From contig JAISUS010000028.1 of NCBI GenBank assembly GCA_031271965.1, positions 310,001 to 374,000 of the forward strand: 64,000 bases of DNA, read 5' to 3'. The position numbers and the translations under genes were made by a program. This stretch comes from Prevotella sp. (GTDB lineage: Bacteria; Bacteroidota; Bacteroidia; Bacteroidales; Dysgonomonadaceae). The notes beneath the pieces were generated by a model that worked only from the letters and a program-made list of their open reading frames with translations, was not told the DNA's origin and made no database searches. This document shows positions 55,045 to 64,000 of the stretch, in pieces (position 1 is the stretch's first letter; each line of letters opens with the position of its first letter).

Positions 55045-56535
55045 TTAATTAAAAAACACAATAGAACTCTCAGAGTGAGAAGGACTCAAACTGGTTATCC
55101 CGTATCTATATTTTTCTAAATCTTTCTTGTTTTTACACGGTATTACTAATTCTGTTAAACCTGTTACAGCAATAATGCTTTCGGGATTATCTTTATTTAC
55201 GGGTTTATTTTTTTTGAATTTGTAAATAACAAAACGTTTGGCATCCTTACCACGTTGCCATTTCAAAGAAATATTCCGGTCATCAATCATTTGAATCGAT
55301 ACATCTTGTGGATTCTCCGGTTCAATCCGCTTAATTCTATTGTTCTCAGGGGAAATGCACAGATATTTATATTCTTTTTTCGTCAGCTGATTTTCTAGTT
55401 TTACTTCAGGTTTATCAAACAAAGACTTGGCACTGAAATATACTTCTCCTTTAATATTAGGATCTGACATATTTCTTTTTATCTGACGAATAAGTTCTTT
55501 TGAATTGTGCCACTCTTTTTGTTTGGCACTCTTTGAAACTCTATATGGAGCAAGACCTGCATATACATTCGCTCCATAATTATATTTCGACCACCAGTCG
55601 GCTAGTATGGCATAGTCTGCAATTTTATATCCTATATTAAAATATAGCTGTGGCAATACATAGTCGATCCATCCTTTTTCCTGCCATAATAAAATATCGG
55701 CATACAGACCATCGTAATTGGTCATTGCCTTTGTATCCGATCCGCGAGGGTCTTCTGTTTTGTTACGCCAAATAGCAAACGGCGAAATTCCAAACTCTAC
55801 CCATGGCTTGATTGATTTTATCGTTTCGTTAATCTCTTTTATTATCAGATTGACATTATTTCTACGCCAATCGCCTATATCTTTAAATCCACGTGAATGT
55901 TTAGCAAATGTTATAGAATCGGGAAATTCTTGTCCGGCAATTTTATATGGATAAAAATAATCGTCCATATGGATTGCATCTATATCATAATTACTTACAA
56001 TGTCCTTTACAACATTACATGTAAATTGGCGAACTTCATCCAAACCCGGATTGAAATATTTAGCTTTACCATAATTTATTACCCATTCCGGATGTTTATT
56101 TATAATATGATCTTTCGCATATGTATTATAGCCAACTGTATCATTATTTATACGATAAGGATTGAGCCATACATGAATATTTAGCCCTCGTTTATGACAT
56201 TCGTCAATGGTAAATTGCAACGGATCATATCCCGGATCTTGACCTTGCAATCCCGTGAGCCAATGACTATAGGGTTCGAATCTGGACTTATAAAAGGCAT
56301 CCGCAGTTGGTCTTATTTGAAAGATGACGGTATTCATATTATATGCCTTGACATTGTCCAATAAGTTTATCATTTCCTGTTTTTGATCTTCTGATGAAAG
56401 ACCCTTTTGCGTAGGCCAGTCTATATTAGCAACAGTTGCAATCCATACGCCGCGTATAAACCTTTTATTGGATTGGGAATAGACCGATGCAAATGAGAAA
56501 ATAAATAAAATTAAACATAAACTTGTTTTTTTCAT
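55045..56535 (-). CDS. GHL10 (DUF187/DigH-like) glycoside hydrolase
   Basis: A 496-residue exported glycosidase-like protein. After a signal peptide (MKKTSLCLILFIFSFASVYSQ) comes a TIM-barrel domain: RGVWIATVANIDWP, VIFQIRPTADAFY, NIHVWLNPYR, and DAIHMDDYFYP, which carries likely catalytic acidic residues. The C-terminal 90 residues look fibronectin-III-like. The family includes E. coli DigH (YddW), which acts on denuded peptidoglycan strands. It begins 10 bp after the beta-lactamase-fold hydrolase gene, with which it is probably co-transcribed. This gene is one of the main reasons to suspect a peptidoglycan-derived substrate. Confidence 0.9.
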   Translation of the reverse strand: MKKTSLCLILFIFSFASVYSQSNKRFIRGVWIATVANIDWPTQKGLSSEDQKQEMINLLDNVKAYNMNTVIFQIRPTADAFYKSRFEPYSHWLTGLQGQDPGYDPLQFTIDECHKRGLNIHVWLNPYRINNDTVGYNTYAKDHIINKHPEWVINYGKAKYFNPGLDEVRQFTCNVVKDIVSNYDIDAIHMDDYFYPYKIAGQEFPDSITFAKHSRGFKDIGDWRRNNVNLIIKEINETIKSIKPWVEFGISPFAIWRNKTEDPRGSDTKAMTNYDGLYADILLWQEKGWIDYVLPQLYFNIGYKIADYAILADWWSKYNYGANVYAGLAPYRVSKSAKQKEWHNSKELIRQIKRNMSDPNIKGEVYFSAKSLFDKPEVKLENQLTKKEYKYLCISPENNRIKRIEPENPQDVSIQMIDDRNISLKWQRGKDAKRFVIYKFKKNKPVNKDNPESIIAVTGLTELVIPCKNKKDLEKYRYGITSLSPSHSESSIVFFN

Positions 56536-56545
56536 GAGTACAGTT

Positions 56546-57742
56546 TTAAAAGTTTATATCAATTATTGATGCAGCAACCACATTGGAAACCACTTCACGC
56601 AAGCGTGACACAGCACCTTTATCTTCAGGATGAACACGATTTGTAAGTAGTATTACAGCAGTATCGCTTTCAGGATCAATAGTAATCGATGTACCTGTAT
56701 AACCTGTATGCCCATAAGCCGAGACATCAAAAATATCTCCATCGCTAGCATATCCTGAATAAACATCCCAACCTAAAGCCCGGCCAAACTTTTCAAACCC
56801 ACGAGGTACACTTCTCATCGCTTTCACTGTTAAAGGGCTTAAAATCCGTACACCTTGTATCTCTCCATTATTAAGTAACATTGCCGATAATATGGATAAA
56901 TCCTGAGCATTAGAAAATACTCCTGCATTACCCGACACACCTCCATTAACAATCCCAGCCAAAGGATCATGTACCTTTCCTTTTAAAACAGAGCCATCTG
57001 CCTGTTTCTGAGTAGGTGCTACCCAACTCAATGTTTCTCCGGTCGGATTATAGTCCGTATGACGCATGGCTAAAGGAATAAATATGTTTTGTTGGGCAAA
57101 ATTCTGTAAACTCATCCCCGATACTGTTTCGATAATACGTTGTAGAGTTATAAAATTTAAACAACTATAGTCAAATACCGTAGAGGGTTCGTTGTTGCGT
57201 TTCACTTTTGATATATATGTGATTAATCCATCCGGATTTGGCATTGTGTACTCTTTTGTTAGCTCTTCTACCGATGCATAAGGTGGAAGACCCGACGTAT
57301 GCGTCAATAAATCTATTATTCTAATATTTTTCTTTCTTCCTGAATCAGGATCTGTCCAAGGTTGAAAATCTGGAATATACACGGACACATTATCTCTCAA
57401 TCTGATTTGCCCTCTTTCGAGTAATATCATTGTTGATATAGCCGTTGAAACAGATTTACTAACCGAAGCCAAATCAAAAACTGTATTAGTAGTCATTGCT
57501 ATGGTATCTGGATACACCTGTTTATTTCCATAGGCTTTTAAATATGCAATTTTCTTGTGTCGCACTACAGCCAATACTGCCCCGGGTATTTCTCTCCTCT
57601 GGATAGATTGCCGTATAATTCCATCTACATAAGCTAGTTTTCGCTTGTCCATCCCGACTTTCTGAGGGCTTACAACGGGCAGTTGCGCATATAGGCTGCA
57701 TCCTGCAATTAACAAAATGAGTAATGATATTATATACTTCAT
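56546..57742 (-). CDS. serine hydrolase of the beta-lactamase/AmpC-like fold
   Basis: A 398-residue exported serine hydrolase. The nucleophile motif SxxK is Ser93-Val-Ser-Lys96 in FDLASVSKSV. The second motif is Tyr-Ser-Cys in FDYSCLNF (Asn of the usual YxN is absent at that position), and the third is His-Thr-Gly in YGHTGYTGTS. These proteins include D,D-carboxypeptidases, D-aminopeptidases and esterases. The N-terminus is exported and contains IAGC at residues 12-15, a possible lipobox. It is followed 10 bp later by the GHL10 gene, and a role in trimming D-amino-acid peptides or esters is plausible but unproven. Confidence 0.88.
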   Translation of the reverse strand: MKYIISLLILLIAGCSLYAQLPVVSPQKVGMDKRKLAYVDGIIRQSIQRREIPGAVLAVVRHKKIAYLKAYGNKQVYPDTIAMTTNTVFDLASVSKSVSTAISTMILLERGQIRLRDNVSVYIPDFQPWTDPDSGRKKNIRIIDLLTHTSGLPPYASVEELTKEYTMPNPDGLITYISKVKRNNEPSTVFDYSCLNFITLQRIIETVSGMSLQNFAQQNIFIPLAMRHTDYNPTGETLSWVAPTQKQADGSVLKGKVHDPLAGIVNGGVSGNAGVFSNAQDLSILSAMLLNNGEIQGVRILSPLTVKAMRSVPRGFEKFGRALGWDVYSGYASDGDIFDVSAYGHTGYTGTSITIDPESDTAVILLTNRVHPEDKGAVSRLREVVSNVVAASIIDINF

Positions 57743-57762
57743 CCAATTTTTATTTTAAGGAA

Positions 57763-57800
57763 AAAAGGGGACACCTTTATTGATGGTCCCGTCCCCTTTT
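57763..57800 (-). terminator. terminator between the lipoprotein and serine hydrolase genes
   Basis: A perfect 10-bp stem (57763-57772 with 57791-57800) has an 18-nt loop. On the minus strand a T-run follows. It lies 41 bp after the lipoprotein stop codon. Confidence 0.8.
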
Positions 57801-57841
57801 CTCAAATATTAACTATATTCCAAAAGATCAGATATCTTTGT

Positions 57842-58801
57842 TTATAGAGCAGTAAACGTTCTTATTGCAGATCCCGGTTTTCCGGTACGCGTACCGGAAA
57901 AGAAATGATGTATCCTGCGTCCGACCGTACTGTTCCACCAATCACTGTATACAACAGGCGCTGTGCCGGACGTGGTTTGTGATAACAATAAACCATCCGC
58001 ATTCATATTAACGCCTACCGTTCCGCCTTCTATTACTTTAATCCGGTAATCGATTCTTGCCGCACCTTGAGAGACATAGGTATTCTTCTCTACCGGAACA
58101 ACCTGCCAACCCGTAGTTTCACCAAAGGCTACCGGAGCTCCCAGATTTGTCCAAGGCCCTACATCAACGCCAGCAACAGTACCTGTTGCGTCACCCACTT
58201 TTTTACCTTCAGGTATCCTGTTGTTTTTTAGGTCATCAAGCGTATAAAGCGGATGTACCCAATTCTTCCGGTATTGATATTGCAATTTCAGCGTTGTAGG
58301 CGCTGCAGGCGTTTCATATAGAAGGTTATAAAACTTCACATAAGCGATAGTATCCGTATCATACGTTTTCCTGTCAATCACATACGGATATTCAGCATTA
58401 AAAATACAAGGATCTTTATCGAAATTATGCACAACAACATTCTGCTTACCCGGGCTAAGGGTTACATTACGGTCGTACATCAATACATCTTCTCCGTTTT
58501 TACGATAATAAAGTTTAATATTCGTACTTCCCGAAGGAGCTACGTAATACAGGCCTATTCCCGCACTGGGCTGTGCATTATAAGAACTTAAAGATACCTT
58601 GTTATTAGTAATATTTACATTATTTACATCTATTCTATAAATATAGAAATCTGCATTCGAAGGAGTCACAGGTACAAAATGATGTATCTGAAATTCAGCC
58701 TCGTCCGTCAATGGTATGGCATCAAACTCTATTTCATGCTTTTCGCATGAAGCGAAAGCGCACATAACTAATAATATGCCGATATATTTAACTATTTTCA
58801 T
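57842..58801 (-). CDS. surface lipoprotein of unknown family in the susCD2 unit
   Basis: A 319-residue predicted lipoprotein: signal MKIVKYIGILLVMCAFASCEK with lipobox Cys19. The mature part is beta-rich, with strands such as ADFYIYRIDVNNVNIT, GIGLYYVAPSG and NIKLYYRKNGEDVLMY, and has no recognised enzymatic motif. It sits third in the susC2-susD2 unit, 28 bp after susD2. This is the usual place for SusE/F-like surface glycan-binding proteins, so a ligand-binding role is likely by position. I do not recognise a named family. A strong terminator follows. Confidence 0.85.
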   Translation of the reverse strand: MKIVKYIGILLVMCAFASCEKHEIEFDAIPLTDEAEFQIHHFVPVTPSNADFYIYRIDVNNVNITNNKVSLSSYNAQPSAGIGLYYVAPSGSTNIKLYYRKNGEDVLMYDRNVTLSPGKQNVVVHNFDKDPCIFNAEYPYVIDRKTYDTDTIAYVKFYNLLYETPAAPTTLKLQYQYRKNWVHPLYTLDDLKNNRIPEGKKVGDATGTVAGVDVGPWTNLGAPVAFGETTGWQVVPVEKNTYVSQGAARIDYRIKVIEGGTVGVNMNADGLLLSQTTSGTAPVVYSDWWNSTVGRRIHHFFSGTRTGKPGSAIRTFTAL

Positions 58802-58829
58802 ATCAATTTCTTTTTATGATTTATTCTTA

Positions 58830-60878
58830 TTAATTAGCCGGATAGTCACCCGGATAAGCAAACCACGGGATAGAACAATGGTAATTTTCCGCTGTTCCCG
58901 GAATAGGCTTCAATTCTCCCAGTTTTTCAAGATTCCAAACATATTCCGAATTATAACGAGGACGAATGCGGTACATAGGAGAACCTTCATTATAATTATT
59001 GAATAAAGAATTGCGGAACTCGATATTCCTTGCCGCTTTCAGATAAAAACCTTTATATATCCTATCGCTGCGGTCATCTGCCTTATGCGTAACCCAGCCG
59101 GAAGCATCCCATCCATTTCCTTTCTTCGGATAATCACCAGTATAATCTATATCATAATGATACTTACGAAGATCGACCCAAGCTTCAAATGCACCCCAAG
59201 TCCACAACGCTACATATTTCTGCATCATAATGTGTGATAGGGTCAGATTTGCCGCTCCTAATCCTTCAACGAAAGGCCCTGCCATATACTCATTCGCCAG
59301 TTGTCGGAACGCAGCCTTCGTAATCTTGTCTCCGCCGGTTGCAGAACCTTTAGTTCCGGGACGCAATTGCCCTTCGGTAAAATCCAGATCGGCTTTTACT
59401 CCTTCTTTAAAAGCTGTATAAGCCAAATCTTTCTGTCCTTTTTTCCAATAGGCTTCGGCTAAACAAAATTTAATTTCGGCACATGTTGTCAATATATAAG
59501 GAGCTTCGTCATGGAAAAGATAACGTCCCTTTCCATCGTTCGGAGGAGTGGTTGTTCCGTTTTTCACAGCTTCAACACGTCCGTATAATTGCGGAACGCT
59601 ACCACTGGTCACCGGATCAGTACGGCTTGTGGAACTTTGTCCTCCACCATAGTGATTAAGTTCTTCCGCATAAGCATTGTCTATGCTCGCATATTCAGGA
59701 TCACCGACTGTACTGAGCTTGGCTATTATCCTCGGATCGTAATTTCCCGGATTTGCGGTTGCGTTGAGAGACCATATAACGGTCTTTTTGTCAGCAGATA
59801 ATTCAACTTTAGTATCTTTATGCCATTGCCAGTTTTTCCATGTAGAACAGACTATCTGCTTATCCGTCATTTCCCACGGATATTTTTTCTGGAACAAGCT
59901 GTCTTTGAGGAATTGTAGCTTATCCTCGTCAGAAGCACTGCTTCCCGGATTTACAGGATCTGGCCTATCAACTCTCTGTCCATCAGCTCCATAAATCGGA
60001 ACAGTTCCGGTCATCACTTGTACGGCATAATCGTGCTGGAAATAGGTAACACCTAGGTTGCCTCTTTCTGTTCCATAAAAGTTGTTATAACCTACGAATG
60101 GACGACTTTGAGAGCCACCTGCAACTTTTACCATTGCATCATCGGCTGCCGATTGAAAGGATTTCCCTGCATACTCTATTAACTTATCTGCATATTCAGT
60201 AGTAAAATTAGTCTTGTTTGATAATGACGCCAAGTTCCGTACAAGAACCGCATAAGCGAATTTTTTCCATTTTGTCTTATCACCCTGATATACCCAGTCG
60301 TTTGCACTGATCTTTGATCCGTAAACAGTTTTATCATCCTTATCTAAGTTTTCTATGGCCTTAAGCGCCCATTCGCGTGCTTGTGCAAGGATTTCTTCCT
60401 GATAGTCGTAATCGAAGCTCGTGCGCCCTGATGTGAACGCTTGCTTTAAAGGTGCTTCGCCATATAGTTTTGTCAGCATATCCCACCCAAAAGCTTTAAT
60501 AGCATAACCAATACCAACAAGCGTCCAATGTTCTGCAGCTGTTGCCTGATTAATCATGTTTTCAAGGTTCATTCCATAATTGAAATAAACGGTACGCCAT
60601 ATAAGAGCGCCGGAGTCGGTAGACCTTGGATTATAATGATCTGCATATGATCCGGCCCCGTATGTTCCTGAAGATGTGGCCCACATTTGAGTCAGGGGCG
60701 CTACAGCAAGTAAATCGCTGTAAATATCAGCATTATTTTGAAGTATACCGGAAAGATATAGGTAATCTTCTACATAATCTGGAGCATCGATATTTTTATT
60801 AACATCTAGATAGTCATCGCATCCCGAATTGAGAAGCAGGAATACTGACAATATTGATATAATAGTAAATCTTTTCAT
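58830..60878 (-). CDS. SusD/RagB-family lipoprotein (SusD2)
   Basis: A 682-residue surface lipoprotein that pairs with SusC2. The lipobox is LNSGC with Cys20. It resembles the larger SusD-like (SusD/RagB, DUF3823-adjacent) group, with YGAGSYADHYNPRSTDSG, a helical TPR-like segment, and a C-terminal RagB region ending in the Arg/Tyr-rich tail IRPRYNSEYVWNLEK. It starts 20 bp after susC2. It differs in length and sequence from SusD1 (613 residues), so the two pairs probably bind different ligands or different lengths of one ligand. Confidence 0.92.
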   Translation of the reverse strand: MKRFTIISILSVFLLLNSGCDDYLDVNKNIDAPDYVEDYLYLSGILQNNADIYSDLLAVAPLTQMWATSSGTYGAGSYADHYNPRSTDSGALIWRTVYFNYGMNLENMINQATAAEHWTLVGIGYAIKAFGWDMLTKLYGEAPLKQAFTSGRTSFDYDYQEEILAQAREWALKAIENLDKDDKTVYGSKISANDWVYQGDKTKWKKFAYAVLVRNLASLSNKTNFTTEYADKLIEYAGKSFQSAADDAMVKVAGGSQSRPFVGYNNFYGTERGNLGVTYFQHDYAVQVMTGTVPIYGADGQRVDRPDPVNPGSSASDEDKLQFLKDSLFQKKYPWEMTDKQIVCSTWKNWQWHKDTKVELSADKKTVIWSLNATANPGNYDPRIIAKLSTVGDPEYASIDNAYAEELNHYGGGQSSTSRTDPVTSGSVPQLYGRVEAVKNGTTTPPNDGKGRYLFHDEAPYILTTCAEIKFCLAEAYWKKGQKDLAYTAFKEGVKADLDFTEGQLRPGTKGSATGGDKITKAAFRQLANEYMAGPFVEGLGAANLTLSHIMMQKYVALWTWGAFEAWVDLRKYHYDIDYTGDYPKKGNGWDASGWVTHKADDRSDRIYKGFYLKAARNIEFRNSLFNNYNEGSPMYRIRPRYNSEYVWNLEKLGELKPIPGTAENYHCSIPWFAYPGDYPAN

Positions 60879-60898
60879 TAGTCAATTAATTAAATAGT

Positions 60899-63800
60899 TT
60901 AGAATGTCAAACTGAATCCACATGTAATACCGCGAGGATTAGGTAATGCCCACGTATCGTAACCTTCACCGCCTACACCGCCGGCAGAGGCCGATACGGT
61001 ATTACCCACAGCGTCAATACCTGAATAATTGGTCCAAGTATACAGGTCATTTCCACAAACATATACGCTGGCATAACTGATCAGTCCACCCCATAACTTT
61101 TTCAGGAATTTGGGCGGAAGAGTGTAGCTTAAACGAAGTTCCTGCAGACGTATATAGTTTACATTCTTTTCTATCCAGTTGGGATCGGCTCCCGTATATG
61201 TCGTACTGCTATAATCATCGAAAGTGACGGAAATATTATTTACTGTCGGATTAGCTGTATTTTCAAGCCCGTCTTCCAAAATACCTCTAAACACTACTGC
61301 ACCTTTCTCACGCATTTTTACAGATTCCCAGCTTGAACCGTTCTGCATCATATAACGTTTTGTCCCGTTAACAATCATAGCATCCAGTTTCCCTGCAAAC
61401 ATAGCTGAAAGCCTAAGGCCTTTATAGGTAAGGGCCGTAGTAATTCCCATTCGCAACATCGGCTCACGATCGCCTAGGTAACTAAGCGCACTCGACACAA
61501 CTGGAACACCCGTAGTCGGATTGATTAAAACATCACCTTTTTCATTACGTTTGAAATCGTTACCCATAATGGTAGTTACAGGCTTTCCAACGACAACTCC
61601 GTTACGCAGGTTTCCTGAGTTCCATGTATAAGCATCGTAATATTCCGGAACAGGCATAGAAAGCACTTCAGAACTGGTATGAGACAGATTCAATCCCACA
61701 TTCCAACGCAAACCTTTCTGGTTAATAATATCACCGTCGATATGGCCTTCCCAGCCCCATGTTTTAAAACTACCCATGTTTCGTGTATTCAAAACGAATC
61801 CGCTGGCATAACTCATACGAAAACCATTCACAATCTGGTCATCGCAGCGGGTATTGAAATATGTGAAGTCCGCTACTATCCGGTCGTTCAAAAATCGTCC
61901 TTCAAAACCAGCCTCCCACGACGTAGTCATTTCCGGTTTCAAATCCAGATTCGGACCCGTCCAGTAATATTTATATCCTTTGCCTGTCAACTCAGTAGGT
62001 ATCAATTCCGGATTTATTGAAAGAGGACTAGCATCTTTACCTACCTGCGCTACGGCTCCACGAAGCTTTAAGTAATTCACTACATTATTTATAGGCTTAA
62101 TAAAAGGCAGTTCGGATGCGACAAAAGCAAGTTCGGCCGCAGGATAGAAATAAGAATTGTGCTGCTTAGGCAACGTGGATGACCAGTCGTTACGAGCGCG
62201 TAATGTAAGGAAAGCCAAATTGTTGTAACCAAACTCAACTTGCCCCGATATAGCCTGTATACGGCGTTTTGTGTTTTGCGTCCCAGCCGTCTGAGTAATA
62301 GGATCAGTATTTTTAATAGACACCATATCTAAAACTGCATAATTTGTACCATACGCAGAAAGTGAACTATTCTTATTTTCTAACTGGTGATAACCAATTT
62401 GAGCATTTAAAATTAATTTATCCCCTAAGAAATTTTTGTTGAATCCGGCTAAAAAATTCAATGTAGGATCTGAGAAATTTGATTTCGATTGATTATACGT
62501 ACCACCATTCCCCGCCTGAATATCATAATTATAAGTCGACCAATAAGGATGTTCCGATGTTATAAAGGTCTGTGATCCTACATCCCATCCTATTTGTGCA
62601 CGAACAAAAGTTTCCTTTGTCGGATTAATAATAGCTACTGCATTAGCTATAATACGGTCCGATTCGTCATAATATTTATTTTTATACAACTGAAACATCG
62701 GATTAACCAAGTCCCCGTCTATATATCTCTCCGGATAACGCATGTGCGAACCGTCCGGATCCAAATAATTTGCCATATTGTCAATAATCGGCCAACGCAT
62801 AGCGTAATATAGAGGGCCGCTACTACCTTTACGAGCCTTGGAATTGGTAGTTCCCGCATACTGTATCGATGTTTCAAATTTTAACCATTTATTAATTTCG
62901 GCCTTTCCTGCTACAGAAATATTAGAACGAGTATAATCGGTAGTCTTTATCACACCTGTTTGATCTTGAAATGATGCAGATGCACGTAACGAAAGCTTTT
63001 CCGTTCCGGCCTCAACCGATAGATTGTGCTTGCTGGTAAAACCTGTTTGCAGGATAGCCGCCACATTATCATAAATCTTAGTATCGTCAGGAAATAATCC
63101 ACCAAAACGATTCAAATTATAATAGTTTGTTGCGCCATAAGCACCATTAGCATATTTAGTTTGCTGTTCAGGAATTCCGTATGCATTATCCCAACGGAAT
63201 GAGTTGCTGTAAGAAACTTTTCCTCTGCCGGGTTGTCCTTTTTTCGTTGTGATTATTATTGCTCCATTCGATGCATTCGATCCGTAAAGGGCAGCAGCAG
63301 CAGCTCCTTTCAGGATAGTCATAGACTCTATATCTTCAGGGTTAAAGTCATTTCCACGCGATGAAAAGTCAAGATCGCGGGAGGCGTAAACATCAACTTT
63401 CGCAAACCCTGTCGATGGATTAAATGAAGAATTATTCATTGGTATACCGTCTACTACATATAGAGGCTGGTTATTACCCGATATAGATGTAAGGCTTCGT
63501 AGCGTAACAGTTGTGGAAGCACCGGGTGCACCACCACTAGATACAACATTCATACCGGATACACGGCCCTGCAAAGCAGAAATGAAATTATCGCGGCCAG
63601 ATTCTATAATATCAGATGCTTTTACATTCTGTACGGATGAACCAATTGCACGGGCAACACGCTTTAGACCAAATTCCGCAACAATTTCTACTTCACCAAG
63701 TTCCGTTGCGTTGCTTTCCATAGTTACATCGATAGTATTTTTCTGCCCTATCGATATCGACTGAGTTTTATAGCCTACATAGGTGAACACCAATGTTGAT

Positions 63801-64000
63801 CCGGAATTGGTAGTTATTGTATAACTGCCATTAGCATCCGTTAGAACACCGTGCGTAGTCCCCTTTACCGAGACACTAACTCCAATAAGAGGGTCCCCAT
63901 CTACATCTATAACCTTCCCTTTAACAGTAATTCTTGTCTGTTGTTGTTCTGAAAGTCCATCTGAATGCATTTTTGTACCCGTTGCATAACTATCCGTGAA
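60899..64000 (-). CDS. SusC/RagA-family TonB-dependent transporter (SusC2), 5'-truncated
   Basis: More than 1030 residues of an outer-membrane importer; the frame stays open to the right edge. The Met at 63970 is internal because about ten upstream codons are open and, as in SusC1, the signal peptide should precede the sequence QQTRITVKGKVIDVDGDPL. The missing part is mainly the signal peptide. The carboxypeptidase-regulatory-like domain (near the start) is followed by the linker EVEIVAEFG instead of the VVVVGYG of SusC1, then a plug with ALQGRVSGMNVV and the barrel. It leads the susC2-susD2-lipoprotein unit; the promoter lies outside the window. Confidence 0.93.
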   Translation of the reverse strand, partial: FTDSYATGTKMHSDGLSEQQQTRITVKGKVIDVDGDPLIGVSVSVKGTTHGVLTDANGSYTITTNSGSTLVFTYVGYKTQSISIGQKNTIDVTMESNATELGEVEIVAEFGLKRVARAIGSSVQNVKASDIIESGRDNFISALQGRVSGMNVVSSGGAPGASTTVTLRSLTSISGNNQPLYVVDGIPMNNSSFNPSTGFAKVDVYASRDLDFSSRGNDFNPEDIESMTILKGAAAAALYGSNASNGAIIITTKKGQPGRGKVSYSNSFRWDNAYGIPEQQTKYANGAYGATNYYNLNRFGGLFPDDTKIYDNVAAILQTGFTSKHNLSVEAGTEKLSLRASASFQDQTGVIKTTDYTRSNISVAGKAEINKWLKFETSIQYAGTTNSKARKGSSGPLYYAMRWPIIDNMANYLDPDGSHMRYPERYIDGDLVNPMFQLYKNKYYDESDRIIANAVAIINPTKETFVRAQIGWDVGSQTFITSEHPYWSTYNYDIQAGNGGTYNQSKSNFSDPTLNFLAGFNKNFLGDKLILNAQIGYHQLENKNSSLSAYGTNYAVLDMVSIKNTDPITQTAGTQNTKRRIQAISGQVEFGYNNLAFLTLRARNDWSSTLPKQHNSYFYPAAELAFVASELPFIKPINNVVNYLKLRGAVAQVGKDASPLSINPELIPTELTGKGYKYYWTGPNLDLKPEMTTSWEAGFEGRFLNDRIVADFTYFNTRCDDQIVNGFRMSYASGFVLNTRNMGSFKTWGWEGHIDGDIINQKGLRWNVGLNLSHTSSEVLSMPVPEYYDAYTWNSGNLRNGVVVGKPVTTIMGNDFKRNEKGDVLINPTTGVPVVSSALSYLGDREPMLRMGITTALTYKGLRLSAMFAGKLDAMIVNGTKRYMMQNGSSWESVKMREKGAVVFRGILEDGLENTANPTVNNISVTFDDYSSTTYTGADPNWIEKNVNYIRLQELRLSYTLPPKFLKKLWGGLISYASVYVCGNDLYTWTNYSGIDAVGNTVSASAGGVGGEGYDTWALPNPRGITCGFSLTF

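Noticed and set aside
56273..56282. T-loop-like GGTTCGAATC that could mark a tRNA
   Set aside because: It lies within the GHL10 coding region and no cloverleaf arms surround it.
57833..57840. Plus-strand TATCTTTG box
   Set aside because: No plus-strand gene follows; chance match in an AT-rich intergenic sequence.
63970..63970. Met at 63970 as the start of SusC2
   Set aside because: The frame is open to the window edge and no signal peptide follows this Met; SusC1 shows the signal peptide should lie upstream.
1..64000. CRISPR arrays, insertion sequences, phage genes or rRNA/tRNA genes
   Set aside because: No regularly spaced repeats, transposase or integrase frames, or RNA gene signatures were seen in reading both strands.

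Overview
This AT-rich 64 kb window comes from a chromosome of a Bacteroidota member. The evidence is two SusC/SusD pairs, Bacteroidota-type -7 boxes (TAnnTTTG) in front of many genes, a PorV-type type IX secretion protein, lysyl-endopeptidase-like and GH9/deacetylase enzymes, and start sites without clear Shine-Dalgarno sequences. The gene set and low GC suggest Bacteroidales, perhaps Dysgonomonas or a relative; that is an inference. I saw no tRNA, rRNA, CRISPR array, insertion sequence or prophage.

The first 36 kb is mostly housekeeping. On the plus strand are the end of gyrA with a TPR protein, meaB, a ROK glucokinase, purM, a small Cys/Lys-repeat exported protein, a flavin reductase/GyrI-like/speA unit, and an L,D-transpeptidase lipoprotein. 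On the minus strand follow panB-topB-dusB-folC, a small helical protein, an outer-membrane barrel, and alkD with an M16 peptidase. Next come trhO-nudix (+), a HAD phosphatase (-), and the overlapping unit aroK / secreted serine protease / radA / HAD (+), then cysS (+). The minus-strand group porV-ispF-mnmD, a FAH-family enzyme and a Dol-P-Man-synthase-like GT2 follow. A TonB protein (+) and a two-gene DNA repair pair (-) close this part. The protease ends in a type IX-like sorting domain and porV lies nearby, so type IX secretion is likely active.

From about 36.7 kb to the end the genes look devoted to cell-wall-like glycopeptide or amino-sugar polymers. On the plus strand lie an NlpC/P60 endopeptidase, a dipeptide (Ala-Glu type) epimerase with a Tat-like signal, and a BadF/MurK-like amino-sugar kinase. 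A strong bidirectional hairpin separates them from a 24 kb minus-strand polysaccharide-utilization locus. In transcription order this locus contains SusC2 (cut by the window end), SusD2, an unrecognised lipoprotein, a serine beta-lactamase-fold hydrolase, a GHL10 (DigH-like) glycosidase, SusC1, SusD1, an atypical ROK protein, an MFS transporter, a SIS-domain protein, a creatininase-family amidohydrolase, a GH9-NodB deacetylase fusion, and an Amidase_3 protein with an embedded golvesin-like domain. Together these could bind a polymer at the surface, strip peptides (amidase, NlpC/P60), deacetylate and cut the glycan (NodB, GH9, GHL10), import products and phosphorylate them. My best hypothesis is a peptidoglycan or denuded-glycan utilization system. 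MurQ, NagZ, AnmK and NagB homologs are not in the window, and no dedicated regulator is visible.
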